Positions 7,682 through 16,227 of a DNA stretch of 64,000 nucleotides are shown here, piece by piece. The stretch's first letter is position 1; every line of letters starts with the position of its first letter. The DNA comes from Kribbella jiaozuonensis. GTDB lineage: Bacteria > Actinomycetota > Actinomycetes > Propionibacteriales > Kribbellaceae. The stretch is from NCBI RefSeq assembly GCF_005233875.1, contig NZ_SZPZ01000004.1, positions 682,001-746,000 on the forward strand. Direction: 5' to 3'. The position numbers and the translations under genes are program-made. The notes beneath the pieces were generated by a model. The model did no database searches, had not been told where the DNA came from, and was given only the letters and a program-made list of their open reading frames with translations.

Positions 7682-9148
7682 ATGACCATTGCCGAGACGC
7701 CGCTGGCGGGCCGGCCGATCCTGCTGCGCGGCGGGACCGTGCTGACCATGGACGACGCCCACACGATCGTCGACAACGGCGATGTCCTGATCGTCGACGA
7801 CCGGATCGCGGCCGTCGGACCGGCGCTCGACGTCCCCGAGAACACCCAGGTGGTCGACGCGTCCGGCGGGATCGTGATGCCGGGGATGATCGACACCCAT
7901 CGGCACATGTGGCAGACCGCGATGCGCGCGTACGGCGCCGACTGGACCCTGACGCAGTACTTCGTCTGGTACTACCTCGAGCACGGCAAGACGTTCCGGC
8001 CGGAGGACATCCACGCCGGCAACCTGACCTCGGCCTGGGAGTCGCTCGAGGCCGGTGTCACCACGACCGTCGACTGGTCGCACGGGCTGCAGAGCGTCGA
8101 CCATGCCGAGGCGGCCGCGGACGCGTTGCGCGCCGTACCCGGGCGGTTTGTTCTTGCCTATGGCAACATTCAGGCCGGACCGTGGGAGTGGACCGCGGAC
8201 CCGGCGGTGCGGTCGTTCCTGGAACGGATGCGGGACGACTCGCAGCTCGGTCTCCAGCTGGCCTTCGACGTGACCGGCGATCCGGCGTTTCCGGAGCGGG
8301 CCGCGTTCGAGGTGGCGCGGGAGCTCGGACTCGGCGTGACCACACATGCGGGGGTGTGGGGGGCGACCAACGACAACGGCATCAAGCTGATGCACGAGAA
8401 CGAGTTCATGACGCCGCAGAACATCTACGTCCACGCGGCCACCCTGACCACCGACTCCTACCAGCGGATCGCCGCGACCGGCGGCTCGATCTCGGTCTCC
8501 ACCGAGTCCGAGCAGAGCGCCGGCCAGGGCTACCCGCCCACCTGGCAGGTACGCCGGCACAACATCCCGGTGTCGCTGTCGATGGACACCAGCGTGTGGT
8601 GGAGCGGCGACCTGTTCAGCTCGATGCGGACCACGCTCGGCGCCGACCGGGCGCGCGAACACCTCGAGGCGCACATGAAGGGCGCGACCGTGACCCACAG
8701 CCATCTGCGCGCCGAGCATGTCGTCGACTGGGCGACCCGCGGTGGCGCGAAGGCACTCGGTCGCGACGACCTCGGCAGTCTCGAACCGGGTAAGAAGGCC
8801 GACGTCATCCTGATCAAGAACGATTCGTCGCCGGTGTCGTTCCCGCTGATCAACCCGTACGGCCAGGTGGCGTTCCAGTCGCAACGCGGCGACGTACACA
8901 CGGTGATCGTCGACGGTCGCGTCGTGAAGTACGACCACCAACTCGTCGGCTGCGACCTGACCGCCATACGACGCGAGGTCGAGTCGACCGTGGAGTACCT
9001 GCGCGAGGCGCTGGGCGAGGAGGCGTGGCGGAGCGGGATGAATCCGGAGCTGCCGGAGGGCGAGGTGCTCGACAACCCGTACCAGTACACCGACTACAAG
9101 TCCGACTCGACCCGCGAGGCTCGTGGCACCATCTTCGGTGAGCGATAG
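7682..9148 (+). CDS. Amidohydrolase family protein (TrzN/AtzB/cytosine deaminase-like)
   Basis: The 488-residue metal-dependent hydrolase has the amidohydrolase metal motif DTHRHMWQ (HxH), an HAG metal-His segment in the barrel (GVTTHAGVWG), a further HAATLT segment and SMDTSVWW near the distal catalytic Asp. The C-terminal LEPGKKADVILIK composite-domain motif is typical of subtype III hydrolases and deaminases acting on N-heterocycles or chlorinated rings. The ATG at 7682 follows GGAGGGGAATC. It is the first gene of the plus-strand arm of the divergon and is followed by the IclR gene. The true substrate is not deducible. It may feed the dioxygenase pathway encoded opposite. Confidence 0.88.
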   Translation: MTIAETPLAGRPILLRGGTVLTMDDAHTIVDNGDVLIVDDRIAAVGPALDVPENTQVVDASGGIVMPGMIDTHRHMWQTAMRAYGADWTLTQYFVWYYLEHGKTFRPEDIHAGNLTSAWESLEAGVTTTVDWSHGLQSVDHAEAAADALRAVPGRFVLAYGNIQAGPWEWTADPAVRSFLERMRDDSQLGLQLAFDVTGDPAFPERAAFEVARELGLGVTTHAGVWGATNDNGIKLMHENEFMTPQNIYVHAATLTTDSYQRIAATGGSISVSTESEQSAGQGYPPTWQVRRHNIPVSLSMDTSVWWSGDLFSSMRTTLGADRAREHLEAHMKGATVTHSHLRAEHVVDWATRGGAKALGRDDLGSLEPGKKADVILIKNDSSPVSFPLINPYGQVAFQSQRGDVHTVIVDGRVVKYDHQLVGCDLTAIRREVESTVEYLREALGEEAWRSGMNPELPEGEVLDNPYQYTDYKSDSTREARGTIFGER

Positions 9149-9170
9149 CCGAGGACCGGAGGATCAACTC

Positions 9171-9992
9171 ATGGCAGGGCGTGGTGCAGGACCGGATTTC
9201 GTCGAGTCGCTGGCTCGCGGGCTGGATGTGCTGACCTGTTTCGATGCCGGCCACCGGACCATGTCCCTGAGCGAGGTGGCGACCGCGGCCGGCCTGGCCC
9301 GGCCGACGGCGCGCCGCCTCCTGCTCACGCTCGAAGAGCTCGGCTTCGTCCGCTCCGCTGACGGCGCGTTCCAGCTCACCCCGAAGGTCCTCACCCTCGG
9401 GATGGCGTACGTCGGTTCGCTCGGACTGTGGGACATCGCGAAGCCGCACCTCGAGTCGCTCGTCGCGCGGACCGGTGAATCGTCGTCGATGGCACAACTC
9501 GACGGCTCGGACATCGTCTATGTGGCCCGGGTCTCGGTGCCGAAGCTGATCGCGCTGCGCGTCGACATCGGCACCCGGTTCCCGGCCGCACAGACTTCAC
9601 AGGGCAAGGTGCTGCTCTCGGCGCTCTCCCCCGCCCAGCTCGCCGACGTCCTCGCGTTGCCGAGCCGCGCCGGCCTCCCGGCGTACATCGGCCGGACGGC
9701 TGATCAGTTGCGCGACGAACTGACCGAGATCCGGGCCCGCGGATGGGCGCTGGCCGACGAGGAGCTCGCGCCCGGCGTCCGCTCGGTCGCGGCACCGGTC
9801 CGCGACGGCACCGGCACGGTCCGGGCCGCGATGAACGTGACCGTCCATGCCGCCGAGACCACCGTCGACACGCTGCTGCACGACCATCTTCCGCTGCTGC
9901 TGCGTACCGCGGGCGACGTCAGCGCGGAGTGGGCGCTGTGGCAATCTCGTCCTCATGTCGAGATCGAGCAGCGGCACCAGACGACTGCTTGA
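9171..9992 (+). CDS. IclR-family transcriptional regulator
   Basis: The 273-residue regulator has an N-terminal winged helix (MSLSEVATAAGLARPTARRLLLTLEELGFV) and a C-terminal GAF-like effector domain (VSVPKLIALRVDIGTRFPAAQTSQGKVLL). It resembles the PcaR/PobR group that controls aromatic-acid catabolism. The ATG at 9171 is chosen because GGAGG lies 8 nt upstream; an upstream GTG exists. It sits 22 bp after the amidohydrolase gene and beside ring-cleavage genes, so it likely senses a pathway intermediate. The paired repeats at 7513 and 7646 are its likely targets. Confidence 0.92.
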   Translation: MAGRGAGPDFVESLARGLDVLTCFDAGHRTMSLSEVATAAGLARPTARRLLLTLEELGFVRSADGAFQLTPKVLTLGMAYVGSLGLWDIAKPHLESLVARTGESSSMAQLDGSDIVYVARVSVPKLIALRVDIGTRFPAAQTSQGKVLLSALSPAQLADVLALPSRAGLPAYIGRTADQLRDELTEIRARGWALADEELAPGVRSVAAPVRDGTGTVRAAMNVTVHAAETTVDTLLHDHLPLLLRTAGDVSAEWALWQSRPHVEIEQRHQTTA

Positions 9993-10000
9993 ATGACTGC

Positions 10001-10432
10001 ATGACCGTTCTCGACTCCCCCATCCCCCGCTTCCACCTGGCGATGCCGGTCGACGACCTCGACGCGGCGCGGCATTTCTACGGAGAGGTCCTCGGCCTCG
10101 AGCAGGGCCGCAGCTCCGAGACCTGGATCGACTGGAACCTGCGCGGCCACCAGTTCGTCACGCACGTCGCGCCGGAGCGCCAGAAGCGGATCCACAATCC
10201 CGTCGACGGTCACGACGTACCAGTGCCGCATTTCGGGCTGATTCTGACCGTCGAGCAGTTCCAGGCTTTCGCGGACCGGTTGAAGGCGGCCGGGACCGAG
10301 TTCGTCATCGAGCCGTACGTCCGGTTCCAGGGTCAGACCGGCGAGCAGTGGACGATGTTCTTCCTCGACCCGGCCGGGAATGCCCTTGAATTCAAGGCGT
10401 TCGCGGACGACTCGCAGGTCTTTATGGCGTGA
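10001..10432 (+). CDS. VOC-family (glyoxalase/extradiol-dioxygenase-like) protein
   Basis: This 143-residue vicinal-oxygen-chelate protein is built of two beta-alpha-beta-beta-beta modules. Metal-ligand candidates are His in PRFHLAMPVDDLDAARHFY, His in PHFGLILTV and Glu in PAGNALEFKAF. It resembles small COG3565 proteins annotated as putative dioxygenases. It lies 8 bp after the IclR gene, so it is probably in the amidohydrolase operon and may be an accessory isomerase or dioxygenase. The start is the ATG in GACTGCATGACC; no strong ribosome site is visible. Its end overlaps the next, convergent gene by 11 bp. Confidence 0.85.
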   Translation: MTVLDSPIPRFHLAMPVDDLDAARHFYGEVLGLEQGRSSETWIDWNLRGHQFVTHVAPERQKRIHNPVDGHDVPVPHFGLILTVEQFQAFADRLKAAGTEFVIEPYVRFQGQTGEQWTMFFLDPAGNALEFKAFADDSQVFMA

Positions 10433-10880
10433 TCCATCCGGTAAGGATCGTGGTGCCCGAGGTGGTCGTGCATACCAAACGGTATGGAACGTTCGGCGGC
10501 GGGTGGAGGACGAAGAAGCCGAGATCGTCGATATCCGTGGTGGCCAGCTTGCCGCTCTCACCGCGGGCGCTGACGACTCCGGCTTCGGGTGGATCCAGCT
10601 GACCGAGTACGGCGTCGGGCGTCAGCTCGAGCTCGACGGTCCAGCCGTCCGAGGCGAACGTGAGCGACCGCAGGATCGCGCTCTCGGACCGGATCGCCAG
10701 CGCGTCCAGCGAATCCCAGGCCGAGTCGTAGGTCAGTGCGGCCAGTTCGGCGTCGATGGTTCGCCACGAAAAGGCGGCCTTACCAGCGTCGACGAACGCG
10801 GCCGGCACCTCGTCGGAAGACGCCAGCGCGTCCCGCAGGGCATCGATCAACTTCTCGTCGTCGTTCCACTCCGGATTCAT
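10422..10880 (-). CDS. Unknown soluble protein of the sigma/CHAT cassette
   Basis: The 152-residue acidic protein has no membrane segment or signal peptide. The N-terminal part is helical (DEKLIDALRDALASSDEVPAA), followed by WRTIDAELAALTYDSA and a predicted beta-rich C-terminal half. The ATG at 10880 has a GGGGGTGAG ribosome site and lies 8 bp after the sigma-factor stop, so the two are co-transcribed. From memory, similar small proteins follow ECF sigma genes next to CHAT proteins in other actinobacteria, which would suit an anti-sigma or effector-binding role. No motif proves it, so function is unassigned. Confidence 0.7.
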   Translation of the reverse strand: MNPEWNDDEKLIDALRDALASSDEVPAAFVDAGKAAFSWRTIDAELAALTYDSAWDSLDALAIRSESAILRSLTFASDGWTVELELTPDAVLGQLDPPEAGVVSARGESGKLATTDIDDLGFFVLHPPPNVPYRLVCTTTSGTTILTGWITP

Positions 10881-10888
10881 CACGGTTC

Positions 10889-11482
10889 TCACCCCCTCGT
10901 CCCTTGATCAAAACCATCGGGTCCGTCCGCGGCCAGCAACGCCAGCGCGGGTGTCTGCCGCAGCTTGGTGAGACAGCGGGCCCGGTTCGGCCCGATACTG
11001 CCGATCGGCACATGCAGTCGCCGGCTGATCTCGTCGTACGGCGCGGGCGGGTCCTGGACCAGCAACGCCAGCAGCACCTGGCACCGCCGGGACAACTCGG
11101 CGAACGCGGTCCGCAGGATCGTCCGGCGTTCGTGCCGCAGCACTTCTTCCTCGGCGATCGCCTGCTCGGGTACTTCGGGCGACTCCGCCAGGTCGATCGG
11201 CTCGACCCGGCTGGTGGCTCGGATCAGCCGGAAGCACTCCCGCTGCGTCGTCGTCGCGATCCAGCCCGGCAACGCGGCCGGTTCGCGCAGGCCGGGCAGA
11301 TGCTCGACCAACCGCAACCAGACGCTCTGCCCGACATCGTCGATATCGGGCTGTGCCAGCCGATACCGCCGGCAGACCGAGAAAACCAGTGGCGCGTAGC
11401 GCTCCACCAGCTCGTCCCAGGCACTCTTCTCGCCGTCCCTGGCCCGGGTGACCAGGTCGACGACTGTCGGGTCGTCCCGCAT
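10889..11482 (-). CDS. ECF-type RNA polymerase sigma factor
   Basis: The 197-residue sigma-70 family protein has region 2 (WDELVERYAPLVFSVCRRYRL, DIDDVGQSVWLRLVEHL) and a region 4 helix-turn-helix (LLALLVQDPPAPYDEISRRLHVPIGSIGPNRARCLTKLR). The two regions are joined by an acidic linker. The IGSIGP turn before NRARCL is the usual DNA-recognition helix of ECF-like factors. It lies 73 bp downstream of the TPR-CHAT gene and 8 bp before the small unknown gene. No membrane anti-sigma factor is nearby. It could redirect transcription when the protease pair senses a stimulus. That role is inferred from context only. Confidence 0.9.
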   Translation of the reverse strand: MRDDPTVVDLVTRARDGEKSAWDELVERYAPLVFSVCRRYRLAQPDIDDVGQSVWLRLVEHLPGLREPAALPGWIATTTQRECFRLIRATSRVEPIDLAESPEVPEQAIAEEEVLRHERRTILRTAFAELSRRCQVLLALLVQDPPAPYDEISRRLHVPIGSIGPNRARCLTKLRQTPALALLAADGPDGFDQGTRG

Positions 11483-11555
11483 GCCGCCCCCTCTCTCACC
11501 GGACCGCTCTCACTAGTACAGAGTCGGTCCGGACCACCGCTGATACATCTGGGCA

Positions 11556-14189
11556 CTAGGCGCCGAGGGCGACGAACGATCGCGCCGCGGCGACCGTCAC
11601 CGGATCGCCGCGCGCCTCGGTCTGCGCACCGGCGAACGCGGTCGCCAGCGACTGTCCGGCCTGCAGGTTGTCGTGCAACGCGAGCATCAACGGCGCCGTC
11701 GCCGGATCGTTCACCGGTACGACGCTGGCCAGGATCCCCGCCGCCCCCAACGGGATCAGACTGCTGCTCAACCCCAGCAGCTCATCAGCACCGACGGGCT
11801 TCGCCAGCCCGGAGTCGCAACTCGACAACACCATCCGGTACGGCGCTCTGCGCAGCCGCTCGAAGTCGTAGACGGTCAGCGGCCCGTCGTCGAGCCGCAG
11901 CGACGAGAACAGCGGGCTGTCCGCACGGAACGTCCCGTGCGCCGCGATGTGCGCGATCCACGCGCCGTCGAGCTCACGCAGTACCTTCTCCGCGGTCGCG
12001 TCACCGTTGGCGAGCACGGTCGCGTCCGGGTACTTCTCGGCCAACCGCATCACCTCGGCCCGCCCGGCCGACAACCCCGGACCGAGCACCAGTACGACGC
12101 GTCGATCAGCCGGCGGACGCAGCCGTCGCGCCCGCAACCACGTCGCCGCCGACGGCACCACGTTGACCGGCCGCTCGGCCAACGCCGGCATCAAACCCCA
12201 GGGCAACGCCTGCAACCGACTCGGCGGCACCATCACCACGGCTCGATCCCCCAGCCGCTCAACGGCGGACCCGAGAATCGCACCGCCCAACCGCTCGCCC
12301 AGCACGTCCAGCGATGGTCCTCGTTGTACCTGCCCGCGTGCCCCTCGGCCATGAGCCAGCCAGCGAAGGCGGAACCGTGATCGCTCGACTTCGACGGCAG
12401 CGGATGCCATCGGACCGACCTCATGCCGAGTGATCCGCCCATCGCGCACGACCACCGCGTGCAGTACGCCGTCGACCTCGATCAGCTCGACGAGCACCGT
12501 CTCGCCCAACGCATCGACCAGAGCATCAACATCGAACCGCGACGCCGCGCTACCCAGCGCACCACCCTGAGCCCGCAGCGCCCGATCCCGGACAGCCTTC
12601 TCCAGCCGCCGACGTTCCTTCTCCAACGAAGGATCCGGCGACGCATCCAACCGCCGTACAACGTCCCGCAGCGCAGCTAGATCAGCACCCAACTGCTCGT
12701 CATCCGACGGCCGGACCGGCGGCACACCCAACGCCGTCGCCCGCCACCGCTCGCCCCACACCAACAGTCGCCGCGGATCGTCCCGCCGCAACGCATCCCG
12801 CAGCGCCAGCTCCGCCAGCTCCGCACCCTGACCCGTCGCCAACGCACGCAGCTCGGTCGCGCCCATCGTCAGCCGGTGCTCGTCCAGCGCATCGAGCCCG
12901 CGACCACACGCCGACAACATCCCGCGCACATCAGCTCGAGCCTCCGCGCGCAACGCCTTCCCCAGCCAGGCCGCGCTCCGAGCCATCGGCGGCGTGTCCT
13001 TGCTGTGCTGCCCGGCCAACTCCAGTTCACGATCCGCGGTCCGCGACCGCCCACCGGCCAACGCGAGTCGACCGGCCAGCAGATGCGCCGCCGACGCTTC
13101 GGACGCACCCAACGCGTCCAGCCGCCGAGCCGCCGCACTCACCCGCCGCAGCAACGGCTCACCTCGCTCTCCGGCCTGATACCGCGCCTCCAACTGGACC
13201 ATCGACGACCGCACCGACCACCACTCCCGGTGCTGCGCGGAGAACAACCGCCGCGCCCGATCCGCGCGGTCCTGCGCGGCCTGCGGATCACCCGCCGCGA
13301 GTGCGGCCGTCGCCGCCGCGAACCACAGCTCGCCCCGCTTGGTCGCCGTACCGCCTTCTGCTTCCATCTGCGCGATCGCCTGATCCATCTCGGCCAACGC
13401 CTCGGCGCTGAGCCCGGCGGCAAGCAGGACGCCGCAGCGGTCGATCGCGAGGTCCGGCCAGACGACACCGACCGCCGCGAACCGTCGCCCTGCTTCGTCG
13501 AGGTAGCGCAGCGCCGACGGCAGATCTCCCCGTGAGTACGCGACCAATCCGCGATTCTGTCGCGCTTCCGCGTATTCGAACTCCTGACCGGTTGCGGCGT
13601 ACAACTTCTCGGCAACGGCAAAATCCGCATCCGCGCGCTTCGTTCCACCCAACGCCAACTGGATGAATCCGCGATAGTTCCGCGACCGCGCCTCCCAGAC
13701 CTGATCGCCCGAACGCCGCAACCGCGCGATCGCCAACCGCAGATCGTCCAGCGCCTCGCGATGCCGCCCGAGCACCAGCAGTACGTCGGCACGCCGCACC
13801 AGCACGCGCCCCGTCAACGCGCCGCGACTCAGCTCGACCGCACGATCGAGGCGGGCCAGACCCTCGCGGCTCCGGCCGGCCCGACCGAGCGTTGCGCCCA
13901 ATGTGGCAAGGACATCCGCCTCACGCTCCGACCGTCCGGACTGCTCCGCGAGCCGCAGTGCGGTACGCAATTCGCGGACCGCCGCCGGGATGTCGCCGAG
14001 CTGCCGCAGACTGATGCCCCAGGCCTGATGCGCGATCGAGGCATCGATCGCCAACGGGTCCCGGGCCAGCACCGTGCGCGCGGAGGCGATCGCGTCGTGC
14101 GGACGCGACAAAGCCAGGGGCAGCAGATTTTCTACCGCCCCGGCACTCCCCCCTGCCGTCGGCATTCTGAAATGATAACGGCCATTCAT
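11556..14189 (-). CDS. TPR-CHAT caspase-like protease
   Basis: The 877-residue protein begins with about 450 residues of degenerate tetratricopeptide repeats (for example AWGISLRQLGDIPAAVRELRTAL and ARQNRGLVAYSRGDLPSALRYLDEAG). It ends in a CHAT domain, a clan CD caspase-like peptidase fold. The catalytic pair is visible: His751 in AHIAAHGTF and Cys791 in MVLSSCDSG, followed by the conserved LLGLSSSLIPLGAAGILAS. The ATG at 14189 lies 23 bp from the divergent subtilase start. An internal ATG at 14165 (MPTAGGSAG) is also plausible because the AT-rich promoter-like stretch lies between. No signal peptide or membrane segment is seen. The likely targets are the neighbouring protease, the sigma factor or the small protein (inference). 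Confidence 0.92.
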   Translation of the reverse strand: MNGRYHFRMPTAGGSAGAVENLLPLALSRPHDAIASARTVLARDPLAIDASIAHQAWGISLRQLGDIPAAVRELRTALRLAEQSGRSEREADVLATLGATLGRAGRSREGLARLDRAVELSRGALTGRVLVRRADVLLVLGRHREALDDLRLAIARLRRSGDQVWEARSRNYRGFIQLALGGTKRADADFAVAEKLYAATGQEFEYAEARQNRGLVAYSRGDLPSALRYLDEAGRRFAAVGVVWPDLAIDRCGVLLAAGLSAEALAEMDQAIAQMEAEGGTATKRGELWFAAATAALAAGDPQAAQDRADRARRLFSAQHREWWSVRSSMVQLEARYQAGERGEPLLRRVSAAARRLDALGASEASAAHLLAGRLALAGGRSRTADRELELAGQHSKDTPPMARSAAWLGKALRAEARADVRGMLSACGRGLDALDEHRLTMGATELRALATGQGAELAELALRDALRRDDPRRLLVWGERWRATALGVPPVRPSDDEQLGADLAALRDVVRRLDASPDPSLEKERRRLEKAVRDRALRAQGGALGSAASRFDVDALVDALGETVLVELIEVDGVLHAVVVRDGRITRHEVGPMASAAVEVERSRFRLRWLAHGRGARGQVQRGPSLDVLGERLGGAILGSAVERLGDRAVVMVPPSRLQALPWGLMPALAERPVNVVPSAATWLRARRLRPPADRRVVLVLGPGLSAGRAEVMRLAEKYPDATVLANGDATAEKVLRELDGAWIAHIAAHGTFRADSPLFSSLRLDDGPLTVYDFERLRRAPYRMVLSSCDSGLAKPVGADELLGLSSSLIPLGAAGILASVVPVNDPATAPLMLALHDNLQAGQSLATAFAGAQTEARGDPVTVAAARSFVALGA

Positions 14190-14212
14190 TGATCGAGGGG
14201 GGAAGGAAAGAA

Positions 14213-15481
14213 ATGGCGGATCAAACCGGCGACCGAAAATACGTCGCCCAGATCGAACTGATTCTGGCCGCGTTCGGGCGCGAGGTCGAGATCTATCCCG
14301 AGGACTGGCAGAAGCGGCCGGAAGGGGCCGACTATCTGTACCGCACCGGAGTCGTCCTGGTCCGGGACGAGGACCTCACCCGGGTGATCGAACTGTTCCA
14401 GGGTGGACGCCCGGCCGAGGGTGGGATCGGCGGCGTCACCCGGCTGCTGCTGCCGGAGAAGGTTCCGGGTGACGCGCCGGAGGACCGCTCTGTCACCCAG
14501 CGATTCCTGAAGTACGCCGATCTGCGACTCGGACGCGGCGTGGTCACGCCCGAGCACTTGTTCTATGTCTCGCCCAGCGTCAGCCCGTGTCCGGCCACCG
14601 AACCGGAGGAGGTGCCGCCCGGGATCGCGCCGGACCCGATGCTGCCGGAGCCGTTCCCGTCCGCGGACAACCCCGACGGCCGCGGCGTGAAGGTCGTCGT
14701 ACTCGACGTCGGGTGGTCGGACGCGCCGGCGGCGTACTGGCTGAACGGTGTGACCGGTGACCCGGAAGACGCGTTCGACGGCTCGGGGCGGATCCGGCCG
14801 TACGCCGGGCACGGCACGTTCATCGCCGGTGTGATGCGCGCGATCGCCCGCAACGTGGAGATCGTGGTGAAGAGCTACTTCACCTCGGCCGGCGCGATCT
14901 GGGAGTTCGATCTCGCTGCGGCGCTGGACGACGTACTCGATCTCGCGCCGGACATCATCAGTCTGTCGGCCGGCACGCGGACGCGGTTCGACCTGCCGGC
15001 GCTCGGGCTGGACGTGTTCATCCAGACCCGGCTGAACCGCGTCAACGGCCTCACGCTGGTCGCCGCGGCCGGTAACGAAGCGAGCCGGGACTACTTCTGG
15101 CCGGCCGCGTTCCCGGAGACCGTCGGCGTCGGAGCACTCGCGGAGAACGGCCGGGACCGGGCGTCGTTCAGCAACTTCGGCAGCTGGGTCGACGTCTATG
15201 CCCCGGGCGAGAATCTGGTGAACGCGTTCCTCACCGGCGACTACCTGTGCACCGAACCGCCGAACACCGGCCAGCTGCGGTCGTTCGCCGGCATGGCGCG
15301 CTGGAGCGGTACGTCGTTCGCGACGCCGCTCGTGGCGGGCCTGATCGCCGGGCGGATGTCGATCACCGGCGAGAACGCCAAACAGGCCGCCGACGCGTTG
15401 CTCGCCTTCGCGCTGACCCAGTCCGAGCCGGGTGTCGGTCCGGTCCTGCGGGCCGGCGATGCGACCACGTCAATCGGCTAG
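14213..15481 (+). CDS. Subtilisin-like (S8) serine protease without signal peptide
   Basis: The 422-residue protein has a C-terminal S8 domain with the complete triad: Asp165 (VVVLDVGW), His200 (GHGTFIAG) and Ser368 (GTSFATPLVAG), plus the oxyanion Asn288 (AAAGNEA). The first 150 residues form a separate domain (RKYVAQIELILAAFGREVEIYP onward) ending in a Pro/Glu-rich linker. There is no Sec or Tat signal, so it should act in the cytosol. The ATG at 14213 has a strong GGGGGGAAGGAAAG ribosome site. It is divergent from the TPR-CHAT gene with almost no gap. It may be activated or cut by the CHAT protease, with the N-terminal domain serving as an inhibitory or adaptor part (inference). Confidence 0.92.
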   Translation: MADQTGDRKYVAQIELILAAFGREVEIYPEDWQKRPEGADYLYRTGVVLVRDEDLTRVIELFQGGRPAEGGIGGVTRLLLPEKVPGDAPEDRSVTQRFLKYADLRLGRGVVTPEHLFYVSPSVSPCPATEPEEVPPGIAPDPMLPEPFPSADNPDGRGVKVVVLDVGWSDAPAAYWLNGVTGDPEDAFDGSGRIRPYAGHGTFIAGVMRAIARNVEIVVKSYFTSAGAIWEFDLAAALDDVLDLAPDIISLSAGTRTRFDLPALGLDVFIQTRLNRVNGLTLVAAAGNEASRDYFWPAAFPETVGVGALAENGRDRASFSNFGSWVDVYAPGENLVNAFLTGDYLCTEPPNTGQLRSFAGMARWSGTSFATPLVAGLIAGRMSITGENAKQAADALLAFALTQSEPGVGPVLRAGDATTSIG

Positions 15482-15512
15482 ATCAGCCGGATCAGTCAGG
15501 TGACGCACTGAC

Positions 15513-15557
15513 GCGGTGCGGGACCCACCGGCCTGACCGCCGGTTCTCCCGCACCGC
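15513..15557 (+). terminator. Strong hairpin after the S8 protease gene
   Basis: The 11-bp arms GCGGTGCGGGA (15513-15523) and TCCCGCACCGC (15547-15557) are perfectly complementary. An inner CCGGC/GCCGG stem lies within the loop. It starts 32 bp after the S8 stop codon and has no U-tract, as is common for actinobacterial intrinsic terminators. Confidence 0.75.
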
Positions 15558-15692
15558 CTCAGCCTCCCCCTCTGCGCGCCCTCGCGTTGTCCTCCCCCCT
15601 GCAACAACTTGAAGGCATCCCCCCATTTGTGCGGAGTCACCCTCGGTGCCGATTGATACACCCGGTCATCAGGAAAGTTTCCAACGCGACAG

Positions 15693-16079
15693 CTACCGCG
15701 GATGCTCACAGAGGAACGGCGCCCGGCCCGCGCCGGAGTGATAGTTGTACTGCGTGCCGCCGACCTCGAGGATCGTCCGGTTCCCAGGCACCAGTGCCTG
15801 GGTGTAGAGCATGTCCGGCTCCGGGCAGCCGAGGCTGCCGTCGGACCAGGTGACCTCCTCCGAGCTGACCACGGTCACCTGCGCCGGATCGATCCCCAGC
15901 CGCTTACTAAGGTCAGCCTTGGCTTGCTCGACAGGGCCGCCGGCCGGTGTACTGCTGCTGCCACTACTGCTGCTGCTCGTGGGACTGGGTGTCATCGAAG
16001 GAGTCTCTCCCGTTCCGGTGTCATTGCCGCAAGCAACCAAAAGGCAGGCTGTCGCGAGTGCGACGCTCACTGTCCGCAT
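15693..16079 (-). CDS. Small secreted lipoprotein of unknown function
   Basis: The 128-residue protein has a lipoprotein signal peptide (MRTVSVALATACLLVACG), with the lipobox LVAC giving a lipidated Cys. A Ser/Thr/Pro-rich low-complexity linker follows (about residues 25-50), then a globular part. The latter runs from VEQAKADLSKRLGIDPAQVTVVSSEEVTW through GCPEPDMLYTQALVPGNRTILEVGG to YNYHSGAGRAPFLCEHP. Two Cys in the mature part may pair. The ATG at 16079 is preferred because GGAGG lies 8 nt upstream; an ATG six bases earlier is too close to it. It is divergent from the phosphatase gene. No catalytic motif is seen. Confidence 0.85.
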   Translation of the reverse strand: MRTVSVALATACLLVACGNDTGTGETPSMTPSPTSSSSSGSSSTPAGGPVEQAKADLSKRLGIDPAQVTVVSSEEVTWSDGSLGCPEPDMLYTQALVPGNRTILEVGGTQYNYHSGAGRAPFLCEHPR

Positions 16080-16227
16080 CACCATCACCTCCCACAGTAG
16101 ACGGCGGGACAGCTGTATTCGTTGCAGATATATCGGACAAATGCTGTTCAGGTGCTGTTTCCCGCGCGTGACCCGGCGCACTGAAGGATCATGGCAACTC
16201 GGGAACAGTCTCTCCAAGGAGCATTGC

